Assembly (NCBI GenBank): GCA_942492825.1
Contig: OW818635.1
Span: forward strand, 930,001-994,000
Reading direction: 5' to 3'
DNA: 64,000 bases
From: GWE2-51-13 sp942492825
GTDB lineage: Bacteria > Bacillota_I > Bacilli_A > Erysipelotrichales > Erysipelotrichaceae
The position numbers were made by a program, and so were the translations under genes. Shown one piece after another: positions 25,527-34,223 of this stretch (the stretch's first letter is position 1; each line of letters starts with the position of its first letter). The notes under the pieces were generated by a model. That model ran no database searches. It saw only the letters and a list, made by a program, of their open reading frames with translations, and was not told the DNA's origin.

Positions 25527-25919
25527 TTACTCCTTTTCGCTTTCAAGTGCGTCGACGATCGCCATCAAGATCGCTTTACTGCTATAGGTCGCGCCGGAAA
25601 TACTGTCGACTTCAAGCGATTGTTTTTCAAGGATGATTTCGGGTAATCCTTCCGCCGCTTGTCCCTGCCCGGTCACATGTTTATCGATCGTGATCGATTG
25701 GTAGGCATGATCGGCGATCGTGACGGTCACTTTTACGCTGATCGGAAAACTGTCATAGGAACCCTGGTAACTGCCATCGGAAATCAAGGTCAAATCCACA
25801 TCTTCGATCGTACGTTTCGCCAATCGATTCAGGTTCTCATTCATGAAGTTATAGGCAAGTATCCCGCCAAGCGTAATGATCACCACAAAGACGAGTATGA
25901 TTTTGAGGGCTTTTTTCAT
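25527..25919 (-). CDS. membrane-anchored FMN-binding domain protein
   Basis: A 130-residue protein with an N-terminal membrane anchor (MKKALKIILVFVVIITLGG) and an FMN_bind domain outside the membrane. The motif SISGATYSS is the site where FMN is joined to Thr by ApbE-type flavin transferases. Such domains carry electrons at the outer face of the membrane. The ATG at 25919 follows the patatin stop codon by one base and has no clear Shine-Dalgarno, so translation is probably coupled. Longer in-frame starts overlap the patatin gene and are unlikely. No ApbE gene is in the window. Confidence 0.85.
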   Translation of the reverse strand: MKKALKIILVFVVIITLGGILAYNFMNENLNRLAKRTIEDVDLTLISDGSYQGSYDSFPISVKVTVTIADHAYQSITIDKHVTGQGQAAEGLPEIILEKQSLEVDSISGATYSSKAILMAIVDALESEKE

Positions 25920-25920
25920 G

Positions 25921-26772
25921 TCATTGCGCGAAGAACGCCAAGATTTCATCTTTGCGATTTTCGCAATCCTCCTTTGCGAGTTGATACATCGTTTCCATTT
26001 GTTCGACATTTCCCGAGAAGCGACGTACGCCGCAATCGCGAGTCGGTTGAATCAAGATCGCGTTGCCTTCTTCTTGGAGTTTTCGAACCATGTCCATTTC
26101 ATCGTTGTATACCTTTGTCCTGGCACGGAAATCCTTAAGCAGGGTCTTATAGTTGAAGTAGATCAAATCCAATAGGAATTGAGTAAGTTTACCGTTTGGT
26201 TTGCGTACAAATCCCGGATCTTTCGTAACGACCACGAAGAATTTCTTCGCGCCGATCTCCTTCGCCCGTCCGACCGGCACCATGGTCGTGATACCACCGT
26301 CCAAGTATTTGGTTCCGTCGATCTTGACGCTGCGACCAGCCAAAGGCAAGGTACAGGCTGCACGTAGGAATTGGAGATCATCGTCCATTGAACGTTGATC
26401 GATCCAGATCGTTTTCTGTTGTTTAAGGCTATATACGCCAAATTCTAACGTTTGATCGATCGATTTGAGTCGTTTCGCATCGAATTTCAGAATTTTCTTG
26501 AGGACTGTCTCAAAAAGATAGGCATATCCGACCGGGGTCCCCTCACGTAACAGCGGACGTAAGCCGATGTTTTTGGATCCTCCCGCATACTTGACCGATG
26601 TGTCATGCAAAGCCTCGATGTCTTTTAACAGGTAGTTACAGGCATGCATCGCGCCGCTTGAAATCCCGACGACCGTTTGCGCCTCGATGCCATGTTCGAT
26701 CAACCAAACCAAGACCCCGGCGGTATAACAGCCCCGTAGGCCACCGCCTTCCAATACGATTCCGACGTTCAT
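25921..26772 (-). CDS. patatin-like phospholipase
   Basis: A 283-residue serine hydrolase. The oxyanion-hole motif EGGGLRGCYTAGVL, nucleophile elbow GISSG (Ser near residue 39), and the catalytic Asp in LDGGI (near residue 160) form the Ser-Asp dyad of patatins. It resembles the bacterial RssA/YchK/YjjU type. It likely cleaves acyl chains from membrane lipids. AAAGGAGG lies before the ATG. It is 12 bases downstream of the cardiolipin synthase gene, which supports a role in lipid turnover. Confidence 0.92.
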   Translation of the reverse strand: MNVGIVLEGGGLRGCYTAGVLVWLIEHGIEAQTVVGISSGAMHACNYLLKDIEALHDTSVKYAGGSKNIGLRPLLREGTPVGYAYLFETVLKKILKFDAKRLKSIDQTLEFGVYSLKQQKTIWIDQRSMDDDLQFLRAACTLPLAGRSVKIDGTKYLDGGITTMVPVGRAKEIGAKKFFVVVTKDPGFVRKPNGKLTQFLLDLIYFNYKTLLKDFRARTKVYNDEMDMVRKLQEEGNAILIQPTRDCGVRRFSGNVEQMETMYQLAKEDCENRKDEILAFFAQ

Positions 26773-26784
26773 AACGGACCTCCT

Positions 26785-28314
26785 TTAAAATAATGCGCTG
26801 AATAGCTTTAAGATCGCTCGCCCAAGGCGGACGAAGAAATTTGTTTTCAAACAATCTTCATATGTGATTTCGATACATTTATCCAATGTTTCGACGAAAT
26901 CTTGCTTGATCTTGGTTAATACCGGATGATCCAACAGTAACATCCCGCATTCGAAATGTAGGTAGTAACTGCGGAAATCCAGATTCGACGTTCCGACGAT
27001 CGCCGCGGTATCGTCGATGATCATCACTTTCGAGTGGACGAAGCCAGGCTTGTATTCGTAAATCTTAACCCCGTTCTTGGTGAACTCCTCATAACTGCTG
27101 CGTGTCACCTCAAAGACATACCATTTATCGGGGATGTGCGGAACCATGATACGTACGTCGACTCCGCTTTTCGCCGCGATGTTTAAGGCTTGCGTCATTT
27201 CGTTGTCGACGACCAGATAGGGCGTCATGATGTAGATGTACTTCCGTGCCGCCGCGATCAGATTCAGATGGGTCGTCTCGCTGATTAACTCGTCATCGGT
27301 CGGACTATCCGCGAACGGTTGGACGAATCCTTGGGAAAGGATCGGCGATGTCTCGAAATCATAACGGTATCCGAAGTAGTTTTCTCTGGTTTTGGAGGCA
27401 TACTCGTAAAACTGCAGGAACATGACGGTCAAACTGAAGACCGCTTCCCCCCGCAACATCACGGCACAGTCTTTCCAATGTCCGAACCGTTCTTTTTGAT
27501 TGATGTATTCATCCGCCAAATTGATACCGCCCACAAACCCGACCCGACCATCGATGACGCAGATCTTACGGTGATCGCGATTGTTCATCTGGATCGCCAA
27601 AATCGGCGAGAACGGGTTGAATACGAAGGTTTTGATTCCGAAATCCCGCAAGCGTTGCGCAAATCCATTCGACAGACGGATCGATCCTCCGTCGTCATAG
27701 ATCACCCTCACATCGACCCCTTGTTTCACTTTGCGTACCAAGATATCTTCGATCGTCGACCACATATGTCCTTCGTTGATGATGAAATACTCCAGGAAGA
27801 TGAACTTCTCGGCTTTCTCCAGTTCGATCTTCATCGCATCGAACTTCTGTTCGCCCAGCGGATAATACTCGACCTCGGTATTATCGTAAATGGGCATGTG
27901 TCCCGCATTCAGGATATAGTTGACTTGACGACCAAACGAAGGATCGATCGCTAACGCACGATCGATGACGTTTTGATCCTGCAACAGTACCGGACTTCCA
28001 TCCCCGCCCAATTTAATGACACCGGTGCGCAAGGCCTTGGGAACTTTCTTCCCGCCAAACAAAAGATAGGTCAATCCGCCGAACAGCGGTACTGCGAGGA
28101 TGAAGATCGCCCACGAAAGCTTGTAGGTGGGATTATCGTTATTGTTGATGAGGTAGATGACGATGATAACGCTTAAGACGACCAAGAAATAATACAAGGT
28201 CGCAAAGCGGACGCTAAAGAAATAAACGAACGCATAAAGAAGGATCAGTTCGGTTAAGATCATCATTCCGATCGCAAACGGTTTACTAACCAATAAATGA
28301 TAAATACGTCGCAT
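26785..28314 (-). CDS. cls: cardiolipin synthase
   Basis: A 509-residue enzyme with two N-terminal membrane segments (about 10-32 and 37-52) and a further hydrophobic stretch near residue 70, then two phospholipase D active sites: NRDHRKICVIDG, HKD motif 1, and FVHSKVMIIDD, HKD motif 2. It joins two phosphatidylglycerol molecules into cardiolipin. Length is normal for Bacillota Cls. GGAGGGGG precedes the ATG. It stands between the PHP gene and the patatin gene in a closely spaced run. Confidence 0.95.
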   Translation of the reverse strand: MRRIYHLLVSKPFAIGMMILTELILLYAFVYFFSVRFATLYYFLVVLSVIIVIYLINNNDNPTYKLSWAIFILAVPLFGGLTYLLFGGKKVPKALRTGVIKLGGDGSPVLLQDQNVIDRALAIDPSFGRQVNYILNAGHMPIYDNTEVEYYPLGEQKFDAMKIELEKAEKFIFLEYFIINEGHMWSTIEDILVRKVKQGVDVRVIYDDGGSIRLSNGFAQRLRDFGIKTFVFNPFSPILAIQMNNRDHRKICVIDGRVGFVGGINLADEYINQKERFGHWKDCAVMLRGEAVFSLTVMFLQFYEYASKTRENYFGYRYDFETSPILSQGFVQPFADSPTDDELISETTHLNLIAAARKYIYIMTPYLVVDNEMTQALNIAAKSGVDVRIMVPHIPDKWYVFEVTRSSYEEFTKNGVKIYEYKPGFVHSKVMIIDDTAAIVGTSNLDFRSYYLHFECGMLLLDHPVLTKIKQDFVETLDKCIEITYEDCLKTNFFVRLGRAILKLFSALF

Positions 28315-28331
28315 CGTCCCCCTCCTTTTTA

Positions 28332-29105
28332 TCAGATCCGGAAATCTTCCCTGAAATTGATCGACAAATACTTTAGGTTTTCCATCGCTTTATCCAATCG
28401 TTCATGTTCCAGAAGCGTCATCGGTTTGTGCGCATCCACCCCGATGATGACGGGAGCTTTTGTTTCTGCGATGATTTCCCAAAAAGCACGAAACGGATAC
28501 GGATAGGAAAGTCCTTCATCATATCGCTGTTTCCCATAACGGATCCCATTGGTATTGAGTTCCAAGGGAACGTTATGACGGACCGATGCCTCACAGATCC
28601 TGCGCGCCGCTTGATCGCACGCATCGCTCCAATTACGTCGACCCAACATGAAGTAATCCGGATGCGCGATGATGTCCGCATACCCGCGCTCGATCGCCAT
28701 GACGATTTGGTCGGAATATACCAATACGTCGTTATCATCGGTAAAGTGGTTATATTCCATCGCATCCAAGATTTGGTTGTGTTGCCCGACGATCAGATAA
28801 TCCGTCTTCTCACGTAGTTTATCGTAATAGTATTCCATCTCAGGAAAGTATTCGATCTCCAGTCCGAGTTTGATTTCGATCTTGCCGGCATATTTCTCTT
28901 TGAGATGGTTGATGGATGTAATGTATCCGTCCAATTCTTCCATATTCATCCGATCGCCCCGATGGACGACCCCCGGATAGGGTGTATGGTCGCTGAATCC
29001 CAAGATTTGAAATCCCGCGGCAATCGCCGCACGGACATATTGTTCATCGTCGCCGCCCGCATGGCCGCAACGATAGGTATGGGTGTGATAATTGAATAGT
29101 TGCAT
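28332..29105 (-). CDS. PHP-domain phosphatase (HisK-like histidinol phosphatase family)
   Basis: A 257-residue protein. The PHP metal motifs are clear: NYHTHTYRCGH at the N-terminus, GFSDHTPYP, GLEIEYFPE, IVGQHN, IIAHPDYF, and GVDAHKP near the end. The family includes HisK histidinol phosphatases, but no other histidine genes are nearby, so another phosphoester substrate is equally possible. GAGGT precedes the ATG. A TATAAT (minus, near 29126-29131) gives a likely promoter for the PHP-cls-patatin-FMN_bind-Sm run. Confidence 0.82.
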   Translation of the reverse strand: MQLFNYHTHTYRCGHAGGDDEQYVRAAIAAGFQILGFSDHTPYPGVVHRGDRMNMEELDGYITSINHLKEKYAGKIEIKLGLEIEYFPEMEYYYDKLREKTDYLIVGQHNQILDAMEYNHFTDDNDVLVYSDQIVMAIERGYADIIAHPDYFMLGRRNWSDACDQAARRICEASVRHNVPLELNTNGIRYGKQRYDEGLSYPYPFRAFWEIIAETKAPVIIGVDAHKPMTLLEHERLDKAMENLKYLSINFREDFRI

Positions 29106-29134
29106 GGTTGACCTCGTTCTTATCTATTATATAC

Positions 29135-29166
29135 GAAAAAAGACCTGATTTTTAGTCTTAGGTCTT
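29135..29166 (-). terminator. terminator of the GNAT gene
   Basis: AAGACCT (29140-29146) and AGGTCTT (29160-29166) pair; six T follow on the minus strand. Confidence 0.8.
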
Positions 29167-29170
29167 CGGT

Positions 29171-29623
29171 TTAGGTCAGATCTTTGATGAAGATGGCTTT
29201 TTCACGGTCTCCTTGCGCATAAAGTTCATGGTTGACGGGAACCGGCACGATCTCTTTAAGGACACATCCGCAGCGTTGACAGGTCTTGTAAGAAGCGATG
29301 TTATCCGGGTTGCATGTGATGATCAGCCGCTTCATGCCCATGCCTCGCGCCACCTCAAATAAAAGCATGCACGCTTTGGCTGCGGTATGGTTTCCGCGAT
29401 AGGGAACGTAGACCGTATACCCGATATTCCCTCCGATGTACAACGTCGGTGTTTCCCCCAAACGCAAGTCGCAACGACCGATGATCTTACCGGAAGCAAG
29501 TTCCAAGATATCATAGACAAAAGCGCTGCCCCAACCGTTGGGATCGGGATCTTTCGATCGGGCTGCCAAGACCAGTTCGATCTCGCCGTCCGTGATTCTT
29601 TTTTTACGCAACCAATTGAACAT
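29171..29623 (-). CDS. GNAT-family N-acetyltransferase
   Basis: A 150-residue acetyltransferase. The central GGNIGYTVYVPYRGNHTAAKA fits motif A of GNAT enzymes with an R-G-N-H variant of the acetyl-CoA binding Q/RxxGxG/A loop. It is followed by ITCNPDNIASYKTCQRCGC, the common motif B of the ribosomal-protein-like acetyltransferases. The substrate is unknown. The ATG at 29623 has AGAGGT at good spacing. An extended -10 (TGCTATAAT) lies just upstream. Confidence 0.82.
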   Translation of the reverse strand: MFNWLRKKRITDGEIELVLAARSKDPDPNGWGSAFVYDILELASGKIIGRCDLRLGETPTLYIGGNIGYTVYVPYRGNHTAAKACMLLFEVARGMGMKRLIITCNPDNIASYKTCQRCGCVLKEIVPVPVNHELYAQGDREKAIFIKDLT

Positions 29624-29680
29624 AGCGAACCTCTTTTTTCCATTATAGCATGGAATTTCAAGGTTCAAATTCACGAAAAA

Positions 29681-30232
29681 TCAAGCATCGAAAGAAAGCG
29701 AAGGCTCATAGACCTTCGCTTTCTGAAGTTGATAGGTGACTTCCACCATCGGACCGTAGGTTTTTGATGAGACCAAGTCAAAGCGTGACTTGATTTCCGG
29801 AAAGAGCGGAATTCCTCTTCCGATCAGTTTCGGGATAAAGGTTAGAATGACCTTATCGATCAATCCTTCTTCCAATAACGAAGCCACGATTTGCGCTCCG
29901 CCAACGATCCAGATATCCTTCCCTTCCTGAACTTTCAGATATCGTACCAAACGGATCGGATCATTCACAAACTGTACCTGGGCGTTATCTTCACGTCGTT
30001 GACGCGTCGCCACGAAGGTGGTTTGATCGGGATAGGGCCAAACACCGGGACTGAGTTCATTGACCAGCTGGTCATAAGTAACTCTGCCCATCACTAAACT
30101 GTCGACCGTCGAAATGAATTCGTTATACCCGGTTTCGTTGATTTCGAAAGCGGTCAGCCAATCGATTTTTCCGTCGATATCGGCGATATATCCATCTAAA
30201 CTAACCGCGATATAGAGGACACTTTCTCTCAT
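29681..30232 (-). CDS. dihydrofolate reductase-like (RibD C-terminal) protein
   Basis: A 183-residue protein of the DHFR/RibD-C fold, similar to YwjB/YyaP types. Seen: YIAVSLDGYIADIDGKIDWL, SLVMGRVTYDQ, and the NADPH site IWIVGGAQIVASLLEEGL. The true substrate is not known for this branch. It overlaps the glutaredoxin-like gene as ATGA and is coupled to it. The last codons lie within a perfect 12-bp stem-loop (29693-29724), so the terminator structure is built into the coding end. Confidence 0.85.
   Translation of the reverse strand: MRESVLYIAVSLDGYIADIDGKIDWLTAFEINETGYNEFISTVDSLVMGRVTYDQLVNELSPGVWPYPDQTTFVATRQRREDNAQVQFVNDPIRLVRYLKVQEGKDIWIVGGAQIVASLLEEGLIDKVILTFIPKLIGRGIPLFPEIKSRFDLVSSKTYGPMVEVTYQLQKAKVYEPSLSFDA
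29693..29724 (-). terminator. hairpin inside the 3' end of the DHFR-like gene
   Basis: AGAAAGCGAAGG (29693-29704) pairs perfectly with CCTTCGCTTTCT (29713-29724), 8-base loop. On the minus strand only a short T-rich tail (TTTC) follows, so it may be a weak terminator or an mRNA-stabilising hairpin. Confidence 0.5.
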
Positions 30233-30492
30233 GTCGTACCTAAGGCGGTATCAAAAACCTTCGCGACGTCCTCTTTGGTCATCGCGCCTTCATGTAATTT
30301 GGTTTTACCTAGATAAAAGGTCGGAACGTAATAGTAGTCATAGGTCGCCGCCAAGGCTTGTTCTTTTCCTTCGTTGATCCAGTCGATCTTGATGTCGCGA
30401 TAACGCTCCTCAAGCAACAGTTCTTCGATGTATTGTTTCGCCTGATGGCAATAGGGACAGAATTTTAAGTAAAATAATGTTAAAGGTTGCAT
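30229..30492 (-). CDS. glutaredoxin-like protein
   Basis: An 87-residue thioredoxin-fold protein with the redox motif CPYC (residues 12-15), the cis-Pro in YYVPTFYLG, and a length normal for glutaredoxins. It likely reduces protein disulfides; its electron donor is not evident. AGGAGG precedes the ATG. It heads a two-gene unit with the DHFR-like gene. Confidence 0.9.
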   Translation of the reverse strand: MQPLTLFYLKFCPYCHQAKQYIEELLLEERYRDIKIDWINEGKEQALAATYDYYYVPTFYLGKTKLHEGAMTKEDVAKVFDTALGTT

Positions 30493-30612
30493 AACTTACC
30501 TCCTGAAGATTAGGCATAGTATAGCTCACTTGCACAAGAAATGGCACGATTTTGACTGAAGAACTGTCACGATTTTCCATTCTATCGTATAATCGAAGCA
30601 AGAGGAAAAACC

Positions 30613-31572
30613 ATGAACATCGAAATCTACCAATCACCTTTTGTTGATCCTTACGTAAACCTCGGAGTCGAGGAATCCCTCTTTGAAACCTGTCCTGGCG
30701 ACACCCTGCGTTTCTACTTGTGGCAAAACGCCCATACCGTGGTCATCGGTAAAAATCAGCACGCGTATAGCGAAGTAGATATCGCGAAACTGATCGAAGA
30801 CAAAGGCAAGCTTGCCCGCCGATCGTCGGGCGGAGGCGCTGTTTACCATGATTTGGGGAACTTGAATTTTACGTTTATTTTGGAAGAAAAAACCTATGAC
30901 GTAAAACGTCAAATGAACGTCATCGCAGACGCACTGAAATCATTGGGATTCAATGCGCAAGTCAGCGGACGTAACGATATTGAGATCGATGGAGCTAAAG
31001 TTTCGGGCAACGCCTTCCTACGACGCAACGGAATCGGATTGCATCATGGTACGATTTTGGTCGATGTGGATAAAGCGAACTTAGGAACGTATCTGACGGT
31101 CAGCGAAGCGAAACTCAAACGTAAACAAGTCGCGTCGGTTAAAGCGCGAATCATGAATCTGACCGATCAGAAAGCGGTAAGTATCGATGAGGTGAAAGCG
31201 GCGGTGTTGGATGCGGTAAAGCAAAGTTATGGCAACAACATCATCGAAAAAACGCTTCCGATCGAAGGCGCGGCACGTCGTATCAATCAGTTTTCAAGCG
31301 AAGCCTGGCTCTATGGAACTTCGTTCGATAAACAGATCAAATTGGAAACCTATCTTTCCTTCGGATCGATCCGTTGGGAATTCGAAGCCGAAGGCGGAAT
31401 CATTACGCAAAGCGTCGTCTATTCCGATGCCATGGATGTCCCGGCAATCGAACGATTGGCAAATGCGGCGATCGGTCAACCCTGTGATCCGCATCAACTG
31501 GCCGACCACTTTGAAACGTTGGACTGGAAAGACGAAATCTTGATCGAACTGATCGAATGGCTCAGGGGGTAA
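30613..31572 (+). CDS. lplA: lipoate-protein ligase A
   Basis: A 319-residue ligase with the lipoate-binding loop RRSSGGGAVYHDLGN (residues 69-83) and the catalytic Lys129 in DGAKVSGNA, plus a C-terminal accessory domain. It activates lipoate with ATP and attaches it to lysine on carrier proteins, here most likely GcvH. GAGG precedes the ATG and a TATAAT at 30588-30593 is the probable -10. The stop is one base before lpdA, so the two form an operon. Confidence 0.95.
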   Translation: MNIEIYQSPFVDPYVNLGVEESLFETCPGDTLRFYLWQNAHTVVIGKNQHAYSEVDIAKLIEDKGKLARRSSGGGAVYHDLGNLNFTFILEEKTYDVKRQMNVIADALKSLGFNAQVSGRNDIEIDGAKVSGNAFLRRNGIGLHHGTILVDVDKANLGTYLTVSEAKLKRKQVASVKARIMNLTDQKAVSIDEVKAAVLDAVKQSYGNNIIEKTLPIEGAARRINQFSSEAWLYGTSFDKQIKLETYLSFGSIRWEFEAEGGIITQSVVYSDAMDVPAIERLANAAIGQPCDPHQLADHFETLDWKDEILIELIEWLRG

Positions 31573-31573
31573 C

Positions 31574-32878
31574 ATGACGAAAATCATCATTATCGGCGCC
31601 GGTCCGGCGGGAACGGCCGCCGCACTTAAAGCAGCCGAAGCGGGATGGGAAACCGTTCTGGTTGAAAAAGACAAACTGGGTGGCACTTGCCTACAGCGCG
31701 GATGCATTCCGACCAAAGCCTTGCTTGAAGAATCCCACATCGTAAAACAAGCCCGTTCTAAACATGGACTTCTCGAAGTTAACGAAGTTGAAATCCACCA
31801 GCGTACCCGACAAATCGTCGATGAACTGACGCAATCGTTAACACGTCAAATCAACTCTAAAAAAATCACGGTGCTTCAAGGAGAAGCACGATTCATCGAT
31901 GAACAATCGATCATCGTCAATGACACGATCCATTCGGCGGACTTCTTTTTGATTGCGACCGGAAGTCGCGATCGTGTGTTTGATTTCCCGGGAAACGCCA
32001 AACTTTGGCTCAGCGAAGATGCCTTGACGACACCGCTTCAATCGAACCGAAATCTACTGCTTATCGGCGGCGGGGTCATCGGAATCGAATTGGCCGCCTA
32101 TTATAACGATCTTGGTCATCGTGTCACGATCCTTGAGAAAGAAGCGCGCATCTTACCCAGCGCACCCAAAGAATTGGCTCAAAGCATCGCGACCGATTTC
32201 AAGAAAGAAGGCATTCGTATCTTGACGGGTGTGACTATCCACTCGATTACACAAAACATCGATTATCAAGTGACTTTTAACGATACCGTTGAACATTTCG
32301 ACCATGTCCTGCTTTGTGCGGGAAGAGTTCCTAATACTTCAACCTTAGGTTTGGATAAAATCGGGTTATCCCATACCTCGGGACTAATTACCGTGGACGA
32401 ATGTTATCAAACCAACCTTCCGAAGATCTTTGCGGTCGGCGATGCCAGATGTAGGGTTCAATTGGCACACGTGGCGACACGCCAAGCGATCGATGTGATG
32501 GAATTTCTGATCTACGGAAAGATACCGCAACCGTTCCATACCCCGTTTGTCATCTACACCCCGGTCCAAGCCGCTTGGATCGGAGCGACGGAAGCGCAAC
32601 TGATCGCAAATCAAATCGAATACAGAAGCATTCGACAGCCTTTAGGGGCATTGGCGAAGCAGAAAATCAAGAGCGACGGTCGACGTTATGTCAGTTTGCT
32701 TGTGGATCCATCCAACCATATCTTAGGCGTTTCCCTCTATATGAGCGAAGCGGGTGAGTTTTTGCCTTTCTTTGGATTATTGATGGAAATGAAGATTCCG
32801 TTGGATCAAGCGAAATCCCTCGTCTTCCCCCATCCGACATTGAGCGAAGCGATCGGCGAAATCGCCGCGATCCTTTAA
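31574..32878 (+). CDS. lpdA: dihydrolipoyl dehydrogenase (E3 / L-protein)
   Basis: A 434-residue flavoprotein disulfide reductase. FAD-binding GAGPAG at 8-13, redox cysteines 39 and 44 in GGTCLQRGCIPTK, NAD site LLIGGGVIGIELA, and the C-terminal catalytic pair HPTLSE. It reoxidises the dihydrolipoyl arm of GcvH. It is slightly short (family about 460) but all active residues are present. With lplA upstream and gcvTHP downstream, and no E2 gene nearby, it most likely serves glycine cleavage. Confidence 0.93.
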   Translation: MTKIIIIGAGPAGTAAALKAAEAGWETVLVEKDKLGGTCLQRGCIPTKALLEESHIVKQARSKHGLLEVNEVEIHQRTRQIVDELTQSLTRQINSKKITVLQGEARFIDEQSIIVNDTIHSADFFLIATGSRDRVFDFPGNAKLWLSEDALTTPLQSNRNLLLIGGGVIGIELAAYYNDLGHRVTILEKEARILPSAPKELAQSIATDFKKEGIRILTGVTIHSITQNIDYQVTFNDTVEHFDHVLLCAGRVPNTSTLGLDKIGLSHTSGLITVDECYQTNLPKIFAVGDARCRVQLAHVATRQAIDVMEFLIYGKIPQPFHTPFVIYTPVQAAWIGATEAQLIANQIEYRSIRQPLGALAKQKIKSDGRRYVSLLVDPSNHILGVSLYMSEAGEFLPFFGLLMEMKIPLDQAKSLVFPHPTLSEAIGEIAAIL

Positions 32879-32897
32879 TATAGACTCTCTTCTGCGA

Positions 32898-32926
32898 TTG
32901 AGTTTTCCACGGTAACACCGTATAAT
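32898..32926 (+). promoter_or_regulatory. promoter of the gcv operon
   Basis: TTGAGT (32898-32903) and a perfect TATAAT (32921-32926) with a 17-bp spacer. Transcription would begin near 32933, immediately before the riboswitch. Confidence 0.82.
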
Positions 32927-32942
32927 GAAACCAGATATCGTA

Positions 32943-33094
32943 TGAAGGATCCGGGAGAGACCCATTGGGAGCCGAAGGAGCAAAGCGCGCAAACTTTCAG
33001 GCAAAAGGACCGGTTCTGGACGAAACTTCGTAGAGAGAGAAATCCGCCGAAGAGGCAATCCGCAAGGAGAATCTTTCAGGCAAAAGGAACGAAG
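32943..33094 (+). promoter_or_regulatory. tandem glycine riboswitch
   Basis: Two glycine aptamers in a row. Each has the conserved 3' half CTTTCAGGCAAAAGGA (around 32995-33009 and 33073-33088) and the GAGAGA-type 5' half (GGGAGAGACCC near 32953; GTAGAGAGA near 33030). P1 of the second aptamer can form from CTTCGT (33026-33031) and ACGAAG (33089-33094). A terminator hairpin follows at once. Known glycine riboswitches upstream of gcv genes turn transcription on when glycine binds; that is the inferred sense here. Confidence 0.93.
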
Positions 33095-33121
33095 GCGCAC
33101 ATTTATTTGTGCGTCGTTTTT
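33094..33121 (+). terminator. riboswitch expression-platform terminator
   Basis: GGCGCAC (33094-33100) pairs with GTGCGTC (33109-33115) including one G-T pair, then GTTTTT. Its first base overlaps the end of the second aptamer's P1. It stands 15 bases before the gcvT ATG. Confidence 0.8.
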
Positions 33122-33135
33122 GCGCAAGGAGCACT

Positions 33136-34209
33136 ATGGAAAAGAAAACACCGTTGTATGACATGCATGTGGCAGCAAATGGAAACATCGTCCCTTTCGC
33201 CGGCTTTTTGATGCCGGTGAATTATCCGGACGGGATTCTCTTTGAACATCGCTTGGTCCGCAATAAAGCCGGAATCTTCGATGTCAGCCACATGGGGGAA
33301 CTGGTCATGGAAGGACCAGATGCCCTCGCCAACCTACAGTATCTGATCACCAACGACTTCCGTAACCTTGAAATCGGTTTTGTTCGTTACGGAGTTTTGG
33401 TGAAAGAAGACGGTACGACCGTCGATGACCTCTTGGTTTACCGCATGGAAGAGAACAAGTATTTCATCTGTGTCAACGCATCCAACATCGACAAAGACGA
33501 AGCGTGGATCCGTTCGCATCTGTTCGGGGATGTGACACTTAAGAACTTCAGCGATGTGATCGGGGAAGTCGCCCTGCAAGGACCCTTAGCCCAATCCATT
33601 CTGGAGAAAGTCTGCATGGATATTCCGGCAGGTTACTACACGTTCATGGATTTCGTGACGGTCGCGGGGATCCGCAACTGCATGGTCAGCCGGACCGGAT
33701 ATACCGGCGAGGATGGCTTTGAAATCTATTGCGATAGTAAACAGACCCCCAAACTTTGGCAGGCACTCCTTGACGCGGGAAAAGACGAGGGGTTACAACC
33801 CTGTGGTCTGGGATGTCGGGATACCTTGCGTTTGGAAGCCGCGATGCCTTTGTACGGACATGAACTCAGCGAAGAAATCACGCCGTTGGAAGCCGGACTG
33901 AAGAGTTTTGTGAAACTCGATAAAGAACGCTTCATCGCAAAAGATGCTTTGTCGGTTGCGCCGACGCGCCGTCGTATCGGCTTAGAGTTGATCGATCGGG
34001 GAATCGCCCGCGAACACACTTCGGTGTATGTTGAAGGCAAAGAGGTCGGATTTGTGACTTCGGGGACGATGAGCCCGACCTTAGGCAAAGCGATCGCGAT
34101 GGCGATCGTCGATATCGACGCGATTAACGCGCCGGAATTCAAATTGGATGTCAGAGGCAAACAATTACGCGCCAAACGCGTTCTGATGCCCTTCTACAAA
34201 CGGAAATAA
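33136..34209 (+). CDS. gcvT: aminomethyltransferase (glycine cleavage T-protein)
   Basis: A 357-residue T-protein. It has YDMHVAANGNIVPFAGFLMP, FDVSHMGEL with the conserved Asp region, SRTGYTGEDGFEIY, and LGCRDTLRLEAAMPLYGHEL, all hallmark blocks. It releases ammonia from the aminomethyl-lipoyl arm of GcvH and transfers the one-carbon unit to tetrahydrofolate. The ATG at 33136 follows AAGGAG; an earlier in-frame ATG lies in the riboswitch terminator and is not used. Confidence 0.96.
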   Translation: MEKKTPLYDMHVAANGNIVPFAGFLMPVNYPDGILFEHRLVRNKAGIFDVSHMGELVMEGPDALANLQYLITNDFRNLEIGFVRYGVLVKEDGTTVDDLLVYRMEENKYFICVNASNIDKDEAWIRSHLFGDVTLKNFSDVIGEVALQGPLAQSILEKVCMDIPAGYYTFMDFVTVAGIRNCMVSRTGYTGEDGFEIYCDSKQTPKLWQALLDAGKDEGLQPCGLGCRDTLRLEAAMPLYGHELSEEITPLEAGLKSFVKLDKERFIAKDALSVAPTRRRIGLELIDRGIAREHTSVYVEGKEVGFVTSGTMSPTLGKAIAMAIVDIDAINAPEFKLDVRGKQLRAKRVLMPFYKRK

Positions 34210-34223
34210 CAAGGAGAACTACC

